Positions 1 through 12,345 of a stretch of DNA of 64,000 nt are shown here, piece by piece. The DNA is from Arthrobacter sp. CDRTa11. GTDB lineage: Bacteria; Actinomycetota; Actinomycetes; Actinomycetales; Micrococcaceae. The stretch spans positions 1-64,000 of the forward strand of contig NZ_CP044532.1 of assembly GCF_026427775.1 (NCBI RefSeq). The letters are read 5' to 3'. The translations under genes were made by a program, and so were the position numbers. The notes beneath the pieces are model-generated. The model saw only the letters and a list, made by a program, of their open reading frames with translations, had not been told where the DNA came from and made no database searches. Positions within the stretch are counted from its first letter, which is position 1. Each line of letters starts with the position of its first letter.

Positions 1-1422
1 ATGACAGTAGACGAAGCCAACCATGCCAATACTGTCGGAAGTTCCTGGCGCAGGGTTGTCAGCCTGCTGGAACAGGACGACCGTGTTTCACCACGGCAAA
101 GGGGCTTTGTCATCCTGGCGCAGGCCCAGGGCCTGATCGGTTCCACCCTCCTGGTGGCGGTGCCCAATGAACTCACCCGCGAAGTCCTCCAGACGCAGGT
201 CAAAGACGCGCTGGATGATGCACTGCACAACGTCTTCTCCGAAGACATCCGCTGCGCCATCGATGTGGACACCGATCTGGTGCCGATCCATGTAGAGCCT
301 GAACCCGTCGTCGAGCCGTCCTTTGCATCGGACCAGCTGATCGAACAGAAGCCGCAGCCCATGCTGCCCAGCACCTCACACGAATTTGGCCGGCTGAACC
401 CCAAGTACGTTTTTGACACCTTTGTGATCGGCTCCTCCAACCGGTTTGCCCATGCCGCGGCTGTGGCCGTGGCTGAAGCGCCGGCCAAGGCATACAACCC
501 GCTGTTCATCTACGGCGATTCCGGGCTCGGCAAGACTCACCTGCTCCACGCGATCGGCCACTATGCCCGCCGCCTCTACAGCGGGATCCGCGTCCGATAC
601 GTGAACTCCGAGGAATTCACCAACGACTTCATCAACTCCATCCGTGACGACGAAGGCGCCAGCTTCAAAACCACGTACCGCAACGTGGATGTGCTGCTGA
701 TTGACGACATCCAGTTCCTGGCCGGCAAGGACCGGACACTGGAGGAGTTCTTCCACACGTTCAACTCCCTGCATAACAACAACAAGCAGGTAGTGATCAC
801 CTCGGACCAGCCGCCCAAGCTGCTGGCCGGCTTTGAGGACCGGATGAAGTCCCGCTTCGAATGGGGCCTGCTGACGGATATCCAGCCGCCGGAACTCGAA
901 ACCCGTATCGCCATCCTGCGGAAGAAGGCCCTCAGTGAGGGTCTTTCGGCGCCCGATGATGCGCTTGAGTACATCGCCTCCAAGATTTCCAGCAACATCA
1001 GGGAACTTGAGGGTGCCCTCATCCGGGTCACCGCGTTCGCCAGCCTCAACCGGCAGCCCGTTGACGTTGCCTTGGCCGAGATGGTCCTGAAGGACCTCAT
1101 CACGGACGACGGCGCCCAGGAAATCACCTCAAGCCAGATCCTCACGCAGACGGCCGACTACTTCAAGCTCAGCATGGAGGAGCTCTGCAGCAAGTCCCGC
1201 ACCAGGACCCTGGTCACCGCACGGCAAATCGCAATGTACCTGTGCCGTGAGCTGACGGACATGTCGCTTCCCAAGATCGGCCAGGAGCTCGGCGGCCGCG
1301 ATCACACCACCGTCATCCACGCGGACCGCAAAATTCGTGAGCTGATGGCCGAGCGCCGTGTGATCTACAACCAGGTCACCGAGCTCACCAACAGGATCAA
1401 ACAGCAACAGCGCGACTCCTGA
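1..1422 (+). CDS. dnaA: Chromosomal replication initiator protein DnaA
   Basis: Binds DnaA boxes at oriC, opens the duplex and recruits the replicative helicase. The 473-residue protein has an N-terminal interaction domain, a variable linker (about residues 85-130), and an AAA+ ATPase with Walker A GDSGLGKT at 172-179 and Walker B LLIDD near 232-236. The C-terminal domain IV carries the DNA-binding signature ending GGRDHTTVIHA. Length is normal for actinobacterial DnaA, including the acidic, proline-containing linker. The window starts exactly at the ATG, so the promoter lies outside. The oriC region follows directly and dnaN is next on the same strand, the standard arrangement. I see nothing unusual in the coding sequence. 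Confidence 0.98.
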   Translation: MTVDEANHANTVGSSWRRVVSLLEQDDRVSPRQRGFVILAQAQGLIGSTLLVAVPNELTREVLQTQVKDALDDALHNVFSEDIRCAIDVDTDLVPIHVEPEPVVEPSFASDQLIEQKPQPMLPSTSHEFGRLNPKYVFDTFVIGSSNRFAHAAAVAVAEAPAKAYNPLFIYGDSGLGKTHLLHAIGHYARRLYSGIRVRYVNSEEFTNDFINSIRDDEGASFKTTYRNVDVLLIDDIQFLAGKDRTLEEFFHTFNSLHNNNKQVVITSDQPPKLLAGFEDRMKSRFEWGLLTDIQPPELETRIAILRKKALSEGLSAPDDALEYIASKISSNIRELEGALIRVTAFASLNRQPVDVALAEMVLKDLITDDGAQEITSSQILTQTADYFKLSMEELCSKSRTRTLVTARQIAMYLCRELTDMSLPKIGQELGGRDHTTVIHADRKIRELMAERRVIYNQVTELTNRIKQQQRDS

Positions 1423-1992
1423 ACCCACGCACTCTTACCTTATTAACAGGCACGTGTGGATAAGCCTGTGGATAGTTAAGGGGACAACCGCGCTTAATGG
1501 GCTTAAAACCCTTAAGGCATCTGTGGATCAGCGAAAACGCCAAAATGGTTATCCCCATCCACACCCTGTTTAAAACCTGCTCAACCCACAATCCATGAAC
1601 AGGGCTTAACCGCTGGATCCTGCGGCGAAACCGAGTTATCCACAGTTTCCACAGCAGTTATTAACACTACTAATCCCAAAAAATTGAATTCCCTCAAACA
1701 ACAATCCCGATCCGCACGCCGCCCAACGGGAGTGGAGCAGAGGTCCAGAGCCAGCCGAACGGCCGCCCCACGGGCGGTCCGGGCGGACCGGCCTTCTCCG
1801 GATCCCTGCCGGGGATGGGTTAATCCCCAAACTTCCGGCTAAGCTGTCAGCAGCGCTCCCATCCTTGGGTTTCTTTGTGGTTCAGCACGCCTGGACCATG
1901 CAGGTTCAGGAGTTTGGGGCATCACTTTTGAAACTCCCTGATGGAGATTCCGGTTCAGATATGGCAGCAGCAATGAAAGGCGGCACCCTTCC
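1423..1992. other. oriC: Replication origin oriC (dnaA-dnaN intergenic region)
   Basis: This 570-base gap has no plausible gene. Exact TTATCCACA boxes lie at 1636-1644 (plus) and 1455-1463 (minus, read as TGTGGATAA). Near-matches are at 1467-1475 and 1522-1530 (minus) and at 1549-1557, 1555-1563 and 1645-1653 (plus). After the tandem boxes at 1636-1653 comes an AT-rich stretch to about 1700, the likely unwinding element. The 3' part, from about 1700, is GC-rich and should contain the dnaN promoter, which I could not pin down. Location, box density and the AT-rich element make the oriC call secure. The exact opening site is inferred. Confidence 0.93.
1636..1672 (+). promoter_or_regulatory. Tandem DnaA boxes plus DnaA-trio-like element
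   Basis: TTATCCACA (1636-1644) abuts GTTTCCACA (1645-1653). A GCAG spacer follows, then the triplets TTA, TTA, ACA, CTA, CTA (1658-1672). On the complementary strand four of the five read 3'-[G/A]AT-5', the published form of the DnaA-trio that guides DnaA filament growth on single-stranded DNA in Bacillus and other bacteria. The triplet order is seen directly. Its role as the basal unwinding site is inferred. Confidence 0.6.
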
Positions 1993-3117
1993 GTGAAGTT
2001 CAGAGTCGAACGGGACGTCCTGGCAGAAGCCGTCACCTGGACAGCCCGGTCGCTGTCTCCGCGGCCGCCGGTACCCGTGCTCTCAGGCCTGCTCCTCAAG
2101 GCTGAAGCAGGCACCGTTAGCCTTTCGAGCTTTGACTACGAGACCTCGGCGCGGCTGGAAATCACCGCGGACATCGCTGTTGAAGGCACCATGCTTGTCT
2201 CCGGGCGGCTCCTCGCTGACATTTGCCGCAGCCTTCCCTCCGCACCGGTGGATGTAGAAACCGACGGAAACAAAGTCACGCTCACCTGCCGCCGCAGCAG
2301 TTTCCACCTGGCCACCATGCCGGAAGCCGAGTACCCGCCCCTGCCTGCGCTGCCCACCATCAGCGGTACAGTCCCCGGCGATGCTTTCGCCCAGGCTGTG
2401 TCCCAGGTGATCATCGCCGCCAGCAAGGACGACACCCTGCCGATTCTTACCGGTGTCCGGATGGAAATCGAGGACGACCTCATCACCCTCCTGGCCACCG
2501 ACCGCTACCGGCTCGCCATGCGTGAAGTGCCGTGGAAGCCGGTAACCCCGGGCATTTCCACCAGCGCACTGGTCAAGGCAAAAACCCTCAACGAGGTGGC
2601 CAAGACCCTGGGCAACAGCGGTGACATCAACCTCGCCCTCGCAGATGACGAGAGCCGGCTCATCGGCTTCGAAAGCGGCGGACGAACCACCACCTCGTTG
2701 CTGGTTGACGGCGACTACCCCAAGATCCGCTCACTTTTCCCGGATTCCACACCCATCCACGCAACGGTTCAGACCCAAGAACTGGTCGAAGCCGTGCGCC
2801 GTGTGTCCCTGGTGGCCGAGCGCAATACCCCGGTCCGGCTCGCGTTTACCGAGGGCCAGCTGCACCTCGACGCCGGCACCGGCGAAGATGCCCAGGCTTC
2901 CGAAGAACTCGAAGCACAGCTTTCCGGCGAAGACATCACGGTGGCATTCAACCCGCACTACCTGGTGGAGGGCCTGAGCGTGATTGAAACCAAGTTCGTC
3001 AGGTTCTCATTCACTACGGCTCCCAAGCCGGCCATGATCACCGCCCAGGCAGAAGCTGACGGCGAAGACCAGGATGATTACCGTTACCTGGTCATGCCTG
3101 TCCGCCTCCCCAACTAA
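1993..3117 (+). CDS. dnaN: DNA polymerase III sliding clamp (beta subunit)
   Basis: The ring-shaped beta clamp tethers polymerase III to DNA and loads many repair enzymes. The 374-residue protein has the usual length and three-fold domain layout, and opens with MKFRVERDVLAEAV, typical of actinobacterial DnaN. It ends in MPVRLPN, matching the conserved M-P-[VM]-R-L C-terminus of the family. The start is a GTG at 1993, preceded by a weak AAAGG-like ribosome site. It lies downstream of oriC and is followed at 181 bases by gnd. No motif is missing. Confidence 0.97.
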   Translation: MKFRVERDVLAEAVTWTARSLSPRPPVPVLSGLLLKAEAGTVSLSSFDYETSARLEITADIAVEGTMLVSGRLLADICRSLPSAPVDVETDGNKVTLTCRRSSFHLATMPEAEYPPLPALPTISGTVPGDAFAQAVSQVIIAASKDDTLPILTGVRMEIEDDLITLLATDRYRLAMREVPWKPVTPGISTSALVKAKTLNEVAKTLGNSGDINLALADDESRLIGFESGGRTTTSLLVDGDYPKIRSLFPDSTPIHATVQTQELVEAVRRVSLVAERNTPVRLAFTEGQLHLDAGTGEDAQASEELEAQLSGEDITVAFNPHYLVEGLSVIETKFVRFSFTTAPKPAMITAQAEADGEDQDDYRYLVMPVRLPN

Positions 3118-3298
3118 TCCCCACCGCCACCCTCGCCTCGCAAGTCCCCATCGGCTCCCAACCTTCGCAAGCTCAGGCAGGGCCCCTCGCCGATGGGGCT
3201 CCACGGCCAGGGAACCCTGGCGGCGTGGGCCCAGACCGTGGTTGTCGTTCTGGCCCAAAACGACAACCGACACCCAATGCAGAAAGAGAACCCGCATC

Positions 3299-4183
3299 GT
3301 GCATATCGGACTGATCGGCCTTGGCAAGATGGGTTTCAACATGCGCGAACGCCTGCGCAAGGGCGGGGTTGAGGTCACCGGCTTCGACCGCAATCCGGAC
3401 GTCACGGATGTCTCATCGCTGGACGAACTGATTGCAGCCGTCCCGTCACCCCGGATTATCTGGGTCATGGTTCCGGCCGGCGACATCACCAACGCGGTCA
3501 TCACCGAACTTGGCGACAAGCTGGATGCCGGCGACCTGGTAATCGACGGCGGAAACTCACGCTTCACCGAAGACCAGAAACACGGTGCAGCGCTGACCGA
3601 AAAAGGCATCCGCTTTGCCGACTGCGGTGTTTCCGGCGGTGTGTGGGGCCTGCAGAACGGTTACGGGCTGATGGCCGGCGGCGATGCCGCAGATATCGAG
3701 CGGGCCCTGCCGGTCTTTGATGCGCTGCGCCCAGACGGTGAACGGGCTGACAGCTTTGTGCATGTGGGAGGCGTCGGCGCTGGCCATTACGCCAAAATGG
3801 TCCACAACGGCATCGAATACGGCCTGATGCAGGCTTACGCCGAGGGCTACCAACTGCTTGCTTCCAAGGACATCATCAACGATTTGCCAGGCACATTCCG
3901 CGCGTGGCAAAAAGGTACGGTGGTCCGGTCGTGGCTCTTGGACCTGCTGGTCAAGGCGCTCGATGAGGATCCCGGGCTGCAGAACATCGATGACTACGTC
4001 GAGGATTCGGGTGAGGGGCGGTGGACCGTTGAAGAGGCGATTGCCAACGCAATTCCTGCGCCGGCCATAACGGCAGCTTTGTTTGCGCGCTTCGAGTCCC
4101 GCGAGGACAGCTCCCCGGCCATGAAGATGGTTTCAGCGTTACGCCACCAGTTCGGCGGGCATGCCACCCGCCCCGCCAAATAG
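3299..4183 (+). CDS. gnd: 6-phosphogluconate dehydrogenase, decarboxylating (short form)
   Basis: Oxidatively decarboxylates 6-phosphogluconate to ribulose 5-phosphate in the pentose phosphate pathway. The GTG at 3299 gives 294 residues starting VHIGLIGLGKMGFNM, a Rossmann dinucleotide loop. Catalytic-region motifs follow: DGGNSRF, then GAGHYAKMVHNGIEYG with the active-site lysine. A longer frame upstream reads through low-complexity sequence with no family similarity, so GTG 3299 is preferred. About 300 residues marks the short GntZ/YqeC-like class, often NAD-preferring, as against the 470-residue form; cofactor choice is inferred. Its place between dnaN and recF is common in actinobacteria. 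Confidence 0.93.
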   Translation: MHIGLIGLGKMGFNMRERLRKGGVEVTGFDRNPDVTDVSSLDELIAAVPSPRIIWVMVPAGDITNAVITELGDKLDAGDLVIDGGNSRFTEDQKHGAALTEKGIRFADCGVSGGVWGLQNGYGLMAGGDAADIERALPVFDALRPDGERADSFVHVGGVGAGHYAKMVHNGIEYGLMQAYAEGYQLLASKDIINDLPGTFRAWQKGTVVRSWLLDLLVKALDEDPGLQNIDDYVEDSGEGRWTVEEAIANAIPAPAITAALFARFESREDSSPAMKMVSALRHQFGGHATRPAK

Positions 4184-4228
4184 CACCAACCGCCGGGGCC
4201 CGCTGGTTCCGAGAATCCTGAAGACCGC

Positions 4229-5431
4229 GTGTACCTACAGCACCTCTCACTGACTGACTTCCGCAGTTACGCCCAGGTGGACCTTGCCCTGGAGCCCGGC
4301 GTCACCGTGCTGGTGGGCGCCAACGGTATTGGCAAGACCAACCTCATGGAGGCCATTGGTTACCTTGCCACGCTGAGCTCGCACCGCGTCAGTTCAGACG
4401 CTCCGCTGCTGCGGTTCGGTATGGACCGTGCCCTGGTCCGGGCACGGCTTGTCCGGGGCGGCCAGATTACTGTGCTGGAACTGGAAATCAATGCGGCCAG
4501 GGCAAACCGCGGCCGGATCAACCGCAGTAATCCTGTCCGGGCCCGGGATCTCCTGGGAATTTGCCAGACGGTCCTTTTTGCTCCGGAGGACCTCGCCCTG
4601 GTCAAGGGTGACCCGTCCAACCGGCGCCGCTTCCTCGATGAACTCCTGGTGAGCCTGGTTCCCCGCCATTCGGCGACGCGCGGCGATTATGACCGTGTCC
4701 TGAAACAGCGCAATGCACTCCTGAAATCGGCACGGGCCGGGAAATTCACTTCCGCGCACGAGGCCACCCTGGATGTGTGGGATCAGCACATGGCCCGGGC
4801 GGGGGCAGAGCTCCTGCATGCGCGCCTGGAACTGGTGGACCGGCTCCGTCCACATCTGGCGAAAGCATATTCACAGCTCACCGATGGCACCAAGGACGCC
4901 GGCGCTGTCTACCGCTCCACCCTTCAAAACCACATGGACGACGACGGCGCTCCGGCTTTTAGTGCCGGTGCTGCGCCTGCCGTTCCGGCAGATGCAGGCC
5001 AGGAAGACCTCCGGCAATTTTCCGTTGAAGAACTCACCGAGCTCTACATCCGGGCATTCGCGGCGTCCCGCCGAAAGGAACTGGAACGCGGCATTTCCCT
5101 CGTGGGCCCGCACCGGGACGAACTGGATCTCATCCTCGGTGAGGCTCCGGCAAAGGGGTACGCTTCGCACGGCGAAACCTGGTCCATGTGCTTGTCGCTC
5201 CGGCTTGCTTCCTACTACGTGATGCTGGACGACGCGCGCACCGGTGGGTCTGCTCCAATTCTTATCCTCGACGACGTTTTTGCCGAGCTGGATGTCCAGC
5301 GGCGGCGTAAACTTGCGGCAATAGTCTCCGGCGCGGAACAGGTCCTGGTGACCGCCGCCGTCGACGCCGATATTCCGGAAGAGTTGTCCGGCCGGCGGGT
5401 GAAGGTTATTCCGGGAGGAATTGATGAGTAG
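4229..5431 (+). CDS. recF: DNA replication and repair protein RecF
   Basis: SMC-like ATPase that helps load RecA at single-strand gaps, acting with RecO and RecR. The 400-residue protein starts at GTG 4229 with the typical YLQHLSLTDFRSY. It has Walker A GANGIGKTN, the family motif VGPHRDEL, and the C-terminal Walker B/D-loop ILDDVFAELD. A central insertion of about 20 residues rich in Ala and Pro (near residues 245-262) is extra compared with compact homologues and is probably a surface loop. Its stop overlaps the start of dciA by 8 bases, so the two are likely translationally coupled. Confidence 0.96.
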   Translation: MYLQHLSLTDFRSYAQVDLALEPGVTVLVGANGIGKTNLMEAIGYLATLSSHRVSSDAPLLRFGMDRALVRARLVRGGQITVLELEINAARANRGRINRSNPVRARDLLGICQTVLFAPEDLALVKGDPSNRRRFLDELLVSLVPRHSATRGDYDRVLKQRNALLKSARAGKFTSAHEATLDVWDQHMARAGAELLHARLELVDRLRPHLAKAYSQLTDGTKDAGAVYRSTLQNHMDDDGAPAFSAGAAPAVPADAGQEDLRQFSVEELTELYIRAFAASRRKELERGISLVGPHRDELDLILGEAPAKGYASHGETWSMCLSLRLASYYVMLDDARTGGSAPILILDDVFAELDVQRRRKLAAIVSGAEQVLVTAAVDADIPEELSGRRVKVIPGGIDE

Positions 5432-5981
5432 GGACGACAGAAGCGGCCTTCAGCCCGGCCGGGAACCCGACGATATCGATGCACCGCAGGCAGCACTTAA
5501 CCGAATGCGTGAGGCGGCGGCTGCACGCGGAGAAATCCGCCGTAAAGCCCCTAAGCCCGGCGGAACGCCAAAGGCCAAACGGGGAATCAGTGATACCCGC
5601 GGGTTCAGCCAGTTCCACTCCACGGGGCGGGACCCGCTGGGGCTGGGCAAAGTGGTGGGCCGGCTGGTGGCAGAGCGGGGCTGGACCTCTCCGGTGGCGG
5701 TCGGATCCGTGATGGCTGAGTGGGCAACCCTGGTGGGACCGGAGATCTCGGCACATTGCACACCGGAGAGCTTCACCGATACAACGCTCCACGTACGGTG
5801 CGATTCGACCGCCTGGGCCACCCAGCTTCGGCTTCTGAGCATCAGCCTGCTGGAGAAGTTCCGCACCGAACTTGGAGACGGCGTTGTCACCAGCATCCAG
5901 GTGCTTGGGCCGTCCGCACCAAGCTGGCGCAAGGGCGGCCGCACTGTTAATGGACGCGGGCCACGCGATACTTACGGATAG
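5424..5981 (+). CDS. dciA: DciA-family protein (DUF721), putative helicase loader
   Basis: DciA is the ancestral bacterial loader of the replicative helicase DnaB in species lacking DnaC. The 185-residue protein has a charged, poorly conserved N-terminus (residues 1-60) and then the DUF721 domain, from about GLGKVVGRLVAERGW through a hydrophobic core that ends near VTSIQVLGP. ATG 5424 is chosen because GGGAGGA at 5413-5419 sits four bases upstream; an in-frame TTG lies directly before it. It overlaps recF by 8 bases, the classic recF-dciA-gyrB context. The family assignment is firm. The helicase-loading role is known from mycobacterial and other homologues. Confidence 0.9.
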   Translation: MSRDDRSGLQPGREPDDIDAPQAALNRMREAAAARGEIRRKAPKPGGTPKAKRGISDTRGFSQFHSTGRDPLGLGKVVGRLVAERGWTSPVAVGSVMAEWATLVGPEISAHCTPESFTDTTLHVRCDSTAWATQLRLLSISLLEKFRTELGDGVVTSIQVLGPSAPSWRKGGRTVNGRGPRDTYG

Positions 5982-8447
<2,466 letters not shown>

Positions 8448-8506
8448 GGGCTTACTGCCCGACTGATATTCCACACCTGACATATACCTGAAACGGAAAA
8501 TAGACT

Positions 8507-11182
8507 ATGAGTGACGAAACACCCGAGAACCCGGCGGAATCCGCCGGCATTCCGGACGCCCTGCTTGAAGGCGATGTGCTGGTGGACCGCGTGGAGCAGG
8601 TTGATCTGCAAACGGAGATGCAGCGCTCCTACCTGGACTACGCCATGGCCGTCATCGTTGGCCGGGCCCTGCCGGATGTCCGCGATGGACTGAAGCCCGT
8701 GCACCGCCGTGTGCTCTATGCGATGTTCGACGGCGGCTACCGGCCGGACCGTTCGTTCAACAAATGCGCCCGTGTGGTGGGCGAAGTCATGGGCCAGTAC
8801 CACCCCCACGGCGACACGGCGATCTACGATGCGCTGGTCCGCCTGATCCAGGATTGGACCATGCGCTACCCGCTCGCCCTGGGACAGGGAAACTTCGGGT
8901 CACCCGGAAATGACGGCGCAGCCGCCCCGCGGTACACCGAAACGAAGATGGCGCCGCTGGCCATGGAAATGGTCCGCGACATCGACGAGGAAACCGTCGA
9001 CTTCCAGGACAACTACGACGGCAAGAACCAGGAGCCCACCATCCTGCCGGCGCGGTTCCCCAACCTGCTGGTCAACGGCTCGTCCGGGATCGCCGTCGGC
9101 ATGGCCACCAATATTCCGCCGCACAATCTGCGGGAGGTGGCCGACGGTGTCCAGTGGTATCTGTCCAACCCGACAGCCAGCCGCGAGGAACTGCTCGAAG
9201 AACTGCTGCTCCGGATCAAGGGGCCGGACTTCCCCACGGGTGCCACCATCCTTGGTCACAAGGGCATTGAAGACGCTTACCGGACCGGCCGCGGCTCCGT
9301 CACCATGCGCGCTGTGGTCAACGTTGAGGAACTCCAGGGGCGCACCTGCCTGGTGGTCACCGAACTGCCGTACCAGGCCAACCCCGACAACCTGGCCATC
9401 AAGATCGCCGAACTGGTCAAGGACGGCAAGATCTCCGGGATTGCCGACCTCCGGGACGAGACCTCGGGCCGAACGGGCCAGCGCCTGGTCATCGTGCTCA
9501 AGCGCGATGCCGTAGCCAAGGTGGTGCTGAACAACCTTTACAAGCACACAGAGCTGCAGAGCAACTTCTCCGCGAACATGCTTGCCATCGTGGACGGTGT
9601 TCCGCGGACGCTCAGCCTGGATGCGTTTATCCGTCACTGGGTAACGCACCAGATGGACGTCATTGCCCGCCGGACACGCTACCGTCTGCGCAAGGCGGAA
9701 GAAGAGGCGCACATCCTGCGCGCCCTCCTCAAGGCCTTGGACATGCTTGACGAGGTTATTGCCCTCATCCGGGCCTCCAACACCACGGAGGCTGCCCGCG
9801 ACGGCCTGATGCAGCTGCTGGACATCGACGAACTGCAGGCCCGGGCCATCCTGGACATGCAGCTCCGCCGGCTCGCCGCCCTGGAACGCCAAAAGATCCA
9901 GGACCGGCACTCGGAACTGGAAGCCCTGATCACCGAGTACAACAGCATCCTGGGCTCCGAGGAACGCCAGCGCGAGATCATCAGCAACGAACTCGGCGAG
10001 ATTGTGGCCAAGCACGGCGATGACCGCCGGACCAAGATCCTGATGGGTTTCGACGGCGACATGTCCATGGAGGACCTGATCCCCGAAGAGGAGATGGTGG
10101 TCACCATCACCCGCGGCGGCTACGTCAAGCGGACACGCAGCGACAACTACCGCTCGCAGCAGCGCGGCGGCAAGGGCATCAAGGGTGCACAGCTGCGCGG
10201 GGACGACGTCGTGGAGCACTTCTTTGTGACAACCACCCACCACTGGCTGCTGTTCTTCACCAACCTGGGCCGCGTCTACCGCGCAAAGGCTTACGAACTG
10301 GTGGAGGCAGGCCGGGACGCCAAGGGCCAGCACGTGGCCAACCTGATGGCGTTCCAGCCTGACGAACACATTGCCCAGGTACTGGACCTCAAGGACTACC
10401 AGCACTCGCCCTACCTCGTCCTCGCCACCAAGCGGGGCCTGGTGAAGAAGACACGCCTGGAGGACTACGACACCAACCGCTCCGCGGGCGTTATTGCCAT
10501 CAACCTGCGCGATGAGGATGAGCTGGTGTCCGCGCAGTTGGTCTCCGAAACGGATGACCTCCTGCTGGTGTCCCGCAAGGGCCAGTCCATCCGCTTCACG
10601 GCTACCGATGATGCCCTCCGCCCGATGGGCCGGGCAACCTCCGGTGTGACGGGGATGAAGTTCCGCGAGGACGACGAATTGCTGGCAGCCAATGTTGTCA
10701 CTGATGGGTCATTTGTGTTCATCGTGACCGAGGGCGGCTATGCCAAGCGCACGGCAGTGGAAGAGTACCGGCTCCAAGGCCGTGGCGGCTTGGGAATCAA
10801 GGTTGCCAAGCTTGCAGAAGAGCGCGGTGACCTTGTGGGTGCGCTGATCGTCCAGGAAGAAGATGAAGTCCTGGTGGTCATGGAAGGCGGCAAGGTGGTC
10901 CGTTCCTCGGTGGCCGGCGTTCCGGCAAAGGGACGCGACACCATGGGCGTCATCTTTGCCAAGCCGGATAAAAATGACCGGATTATCGAGGTGGCACGGA
11001 ACAGCGAACGCGGGCTCGAGGGCGATGAATCCCTGGAGGATGACGTAACGTTGGCTGATGAGGCTGGATCCCCCGAGGGATCCGCGGAATCAGAGGCATT
11101 GGCAGAAACACCGGCCGTTGAGTCAGAGGACGCCTCCGGCGACGCTGAGCCGAACGAAGACTACACCGGAGGTAACGAGTGA
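8507..11182 (+). CDS. gyrA: DNA gyrase subunit A
   Basis: Breaks and rejoins DNA for strand passage, with GyrB. The 891-residue protein has the winged-helix/tower domain with catalytic Tyr143 in AAPRYTE. The quinolone-determining loop reads [10 protein letters not shown], with Thr104 and Asp108 at the positions equivalent to E. coli Ser83 and Asp87. The coiled coil and the six-bladed C-terminal wrapping domain follow, with GyrA-box QQRGGKG near residue 546. The tail from about residue 830 is acidic, repetitive and probably disordered. The stop overlaps the next gene by 4 bases. Thr104 is probably the native residue; no resistance claim is made. Confidence 0.97.
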   Translation: MSDETPENPAESAGIPDALLEGDVLVDRVEQVDLQTEMQRSYLDYAMAVIVGRALPDVRDGLKPVHRRVLYAMFDGGYRPDRSFNKCARVVGEVMGQYHPHGDTAIYDALVRLIQDWTMRYPLALGQGNFGSPGNDGAAAPRYTETKMAPLAMEMVRDIDEETVDFQDNYDGKNQEPTILPARFPNLLVNGSSGIAVGMATNIPPHNLREVADGVQWYLSNPTASREELLEELLLRIKGPDFPTGATILGHKGIEDAYRTGRGSVTMRAVVNVEELQGRTCLVVTELPYQANPDNLAIKIAELVKDGKISGIADLRDETSGRTGQRLVIVLKRDAVAKVVLNNLYKHTELQSNFSANMLAIVDGVPRTLSLDAFIRHWVTHQMDVIARRTRYRLRKAEEEAHILRALLKALDMLDEVIALIRASNTTEAARDGLMQLLDIDELQARAILDMQLRRLAALERQKIQDRHSELEALITEYNSILGSEERQREIISNELGEIVAKHGDDRRTKILMGFDGDMSMEDLIPEEEMVVTITRGGYVKRTRSDNYRSQQRGGKGIKGAQLRGDDVVEHFFVTTTHHWLLFFTNLGRVYRAKAYELVEAGRDAKGQHVANLMAFQPDEHIAQVLDLKDYQHSPYLVLATKRGLVKKTRLEDYDTNRSAGVIAINLRDEDELVSAQLVSETDDLLLVSRKGQSIRFTATDDALRPMGRATSGVTGMKFREDDELLAANVVTDGSFVFIVTEGGYAKRTAVEEYRLQGRGGLGIKVAKLAEERGDLVGALIVQEEDEVLVVMEGGKVVRSSVAGVPAKGRDTMGVIFAKPDKNDRIIEVARNSERGLEGDESLEDDVTLADEAGSPEGSAESEALAETPAVESEDASGDAEPNEDYTGGNE

Positions 11183-11835
11183 GTAATCCCGACTCATATC
11201 CCACACCGAGCACGAATGGTCCTGGCGGAACACGCCAACCAGCGACAGCTCCCCGGGTGAACGCCCCCGTTCGTCCCCAGCAGCGGCCGGCAGCTGCCGC
11301 CGCTCCGGGCCAGAGGCCCGCAGTCCCCGGCCAGCGGCCTGCCCAGGGTCCCGTTCAGGGCCAGCCGGGTTCCGGCCAGCGGCCCGCGGCTCCGGGACAG
11401 CGGCCAGCCACTCCGGGCCAGCGGCCCCAGCAGGGCGCTCCCGGGCTGGTTAAACCGGCACCCAAAGCCAAGGTACGGCGTGCCCGGCTGCTTGTCAGCA
11501 AGGTGGACCCATGGTCGGTCCTCAAAATGGCATTCCTCCTTTCGGTGGCGTTGGGAATCGTTACCGTGGTCGCCGCCATCGTGCTCTGGACGGTCCTGGA
11601 CCTCACCGGAATCTTTGACCAGGTGGACAGCCTCCTGGGAACCCTTGCCGGTGCTGAAGGCGGCGGGTTCGAACTGAAGAAGGTCGCATCCCTGGGGCAG
11701 GTGGCCTCGTTTGCCACCATCATCGCCGTGGTGAACGTTGTACTCCTGACAGCCCTGTCCATGCTGTCCGCCGTGCTCTACAACCTGTCGGCGGCGCTTG
11801 TCGGCGGCATCGGCGTCACTCTTACGGACGACTAA
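11179..11835 (+). CDS. DUF3566 domain membrane protein
   Basis: Function unknown. The 218-residue protein has a long Pro/Gly/Gln/Arg-rich N-terminus (residues 1-95) with repeats of PGQRP type, which looks disordered and cytoplasmic. The DUF3566 domain follows: two transmembrane helices, near residues 113-138 and 172-198, separated by an extracellular segment. The GTG start overlaps the gyrA stop as GTGA, indicating translational coupling. A DUF3566 protein directly after gyrA is conserved in actinobacteria, for example Rv0007 in Mycobacterium tuberculosis, so a link to division or the envelope is often suspected. The repeats are likely lineage-specific. Confidence 0.85.
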   Translation: MSNPDSYPTPSTNGPGGTRQPATAPRVNAPVRPQQRPAAAAAPGQRPAVPGQRPAQGPVQGQPGSGQRPAAPGQRPATPGQRPQQGAPGLVKPAPKAKVRRARLLVSKVDPWSVLKMAFLLSVALGIVTVVAAIVLWTVLDLTGIFDQVDSLLGTLAGAEGGGFELKKVASLGQVASFATIIAVVNVVLLTALSMLSAVLYNLSAALVGGIGVTLTDD

Positions 11836-11878
11836 GAACCCGAAATTTTCCGGCTGTTTGCCGGCGAAATGCCTCGAT

Positions 11879-11908
11879 TTGAGATCGGGCCGGGATGTGC
11901 TGTAAAGT
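11879..11908 (+). promoter_or_regulatory. Probable tRNA-Ile promoter
   Basis: TTGAGA (11879-11884) and TAAAGT (11903-11908) are separated by 18 bases and end 25 bases before the tRNA. Spacing and similarity fit a housekeeping-sigma promoter. The small inverted repeat CCGGC-GCCGG just upstream may end gyrA operon transcription, but lacks a T-run. Confidence 0.55.
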
Positions 11909-11933
11909 CATATCTCGGCCCGATGAGGCATCG

Positions 11934-12007
11934 GGGCGTATAGCTCAGGCGGTTAGAGCGCTTCGCTGATAACGAAGAGGTCCCAGGTTCAAGTCCTGGT
12001 ACGCCCA
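11934..12007 (+). tRNA. tRNA-Ile (anticodon GAT)
   Basis: A 74-base cloverleaf. Acceptor GGGCGTA pairs with TACGCCC. The D arm contains TAGCTCAGGCGGTTAGAGC, the anticodon loop has GAT at 11968-11970, and the T arm is standard, with GTTCAAG. The discriminator is A and CCA is not encoded. tRNA-Ile and tRNA-Ala close to gyrA is a common actinobacterial arrangement. Confidence 0.97.
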
Positions 12008-12076
12008 CGGAACCTGTGCAGGTTCAAGTGGAGGTTTGGTGACATTCAGGTGTCGCGGAACCGGAACGGGGTGCAT

Positions 12077-12193
12077 GTGAAGAAGTTGCTGGTACTTGCA
12101 GCTGCGATCGCAGGCGTCCTTCTTTATAAGAAGGCACAGGAATCCGAGGCCCGGAAAACGGTCTGGAGTGAGTCAACCGACACGGTTGATTAG
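12077..12193 (+). CDS. DLW-39 family microprotein
   Basis: A 38-residue protein between two tRNA genes, starting VKKLLVLAAAIAGVLLYKK. It has one hydrophobic helix (residues 4-17), a lysine pair, then a charged tail with a single tryptophan, KTVWSE. This matches the DLW-39 family, very short actinobacterial membrane-anchored proteins of unknown function found near the gyrA/tRNA region and named for a D-L-W motif, here seen as TVW. GTG 12077 is chosen; an in-frame GTG at 12071 would add two residues. The ribosome site (GAACGGGG) is weak. Family membership is by recognition of size, context and pattern. Confidence 0.7.
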   Translation: MKKLLVLAAAIAGVLLYKKAQESEARKTVWSESTDTVD

Positions 12194-12265
12194 CCTGGAT
12201 TCCCGGACCGGGAGCTGGCAAAAGGCTCTTTGGTTCTAGGGTATGATTGACGGGTTGCTTCTTAT

Positions 12266-12341
12266 GGGGGCATGGCGCAATTGGTAGCGCACCTGCTTTG
12301 CAAGCAGGGGGTTCGGGGTTCGAGTCCCCGTGCCTCCACCA
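12266..12341 (+). tRNA. tRNA-Ala (anticodon TGC), CCA encoded
   Basis: Acceptor GGGGGCA pairs with TGCCTCC, with one G-T wobble. The anticodon TGC is at 12299-12301 in loop TTTGCAA, and the T arm is GGGGTTCGAGTCCCC. The discriminator A is followed by an encoded CCA, unlike the neighbouring tRNA-Ile. TATGAT at 12242-12247 is a likely -10 element. Confidence 0.97.
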
Positions 12342-12345
12342 TAAG

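Noticed and set aside
8816..8830. Thr104 in the GyrA quinolone loop as a resistance mutation
   Set aside because: This position varies naturally among actinobacteria (Ala in Mycobacterium). Without a close susceptible reference it cannot be called a mutation.
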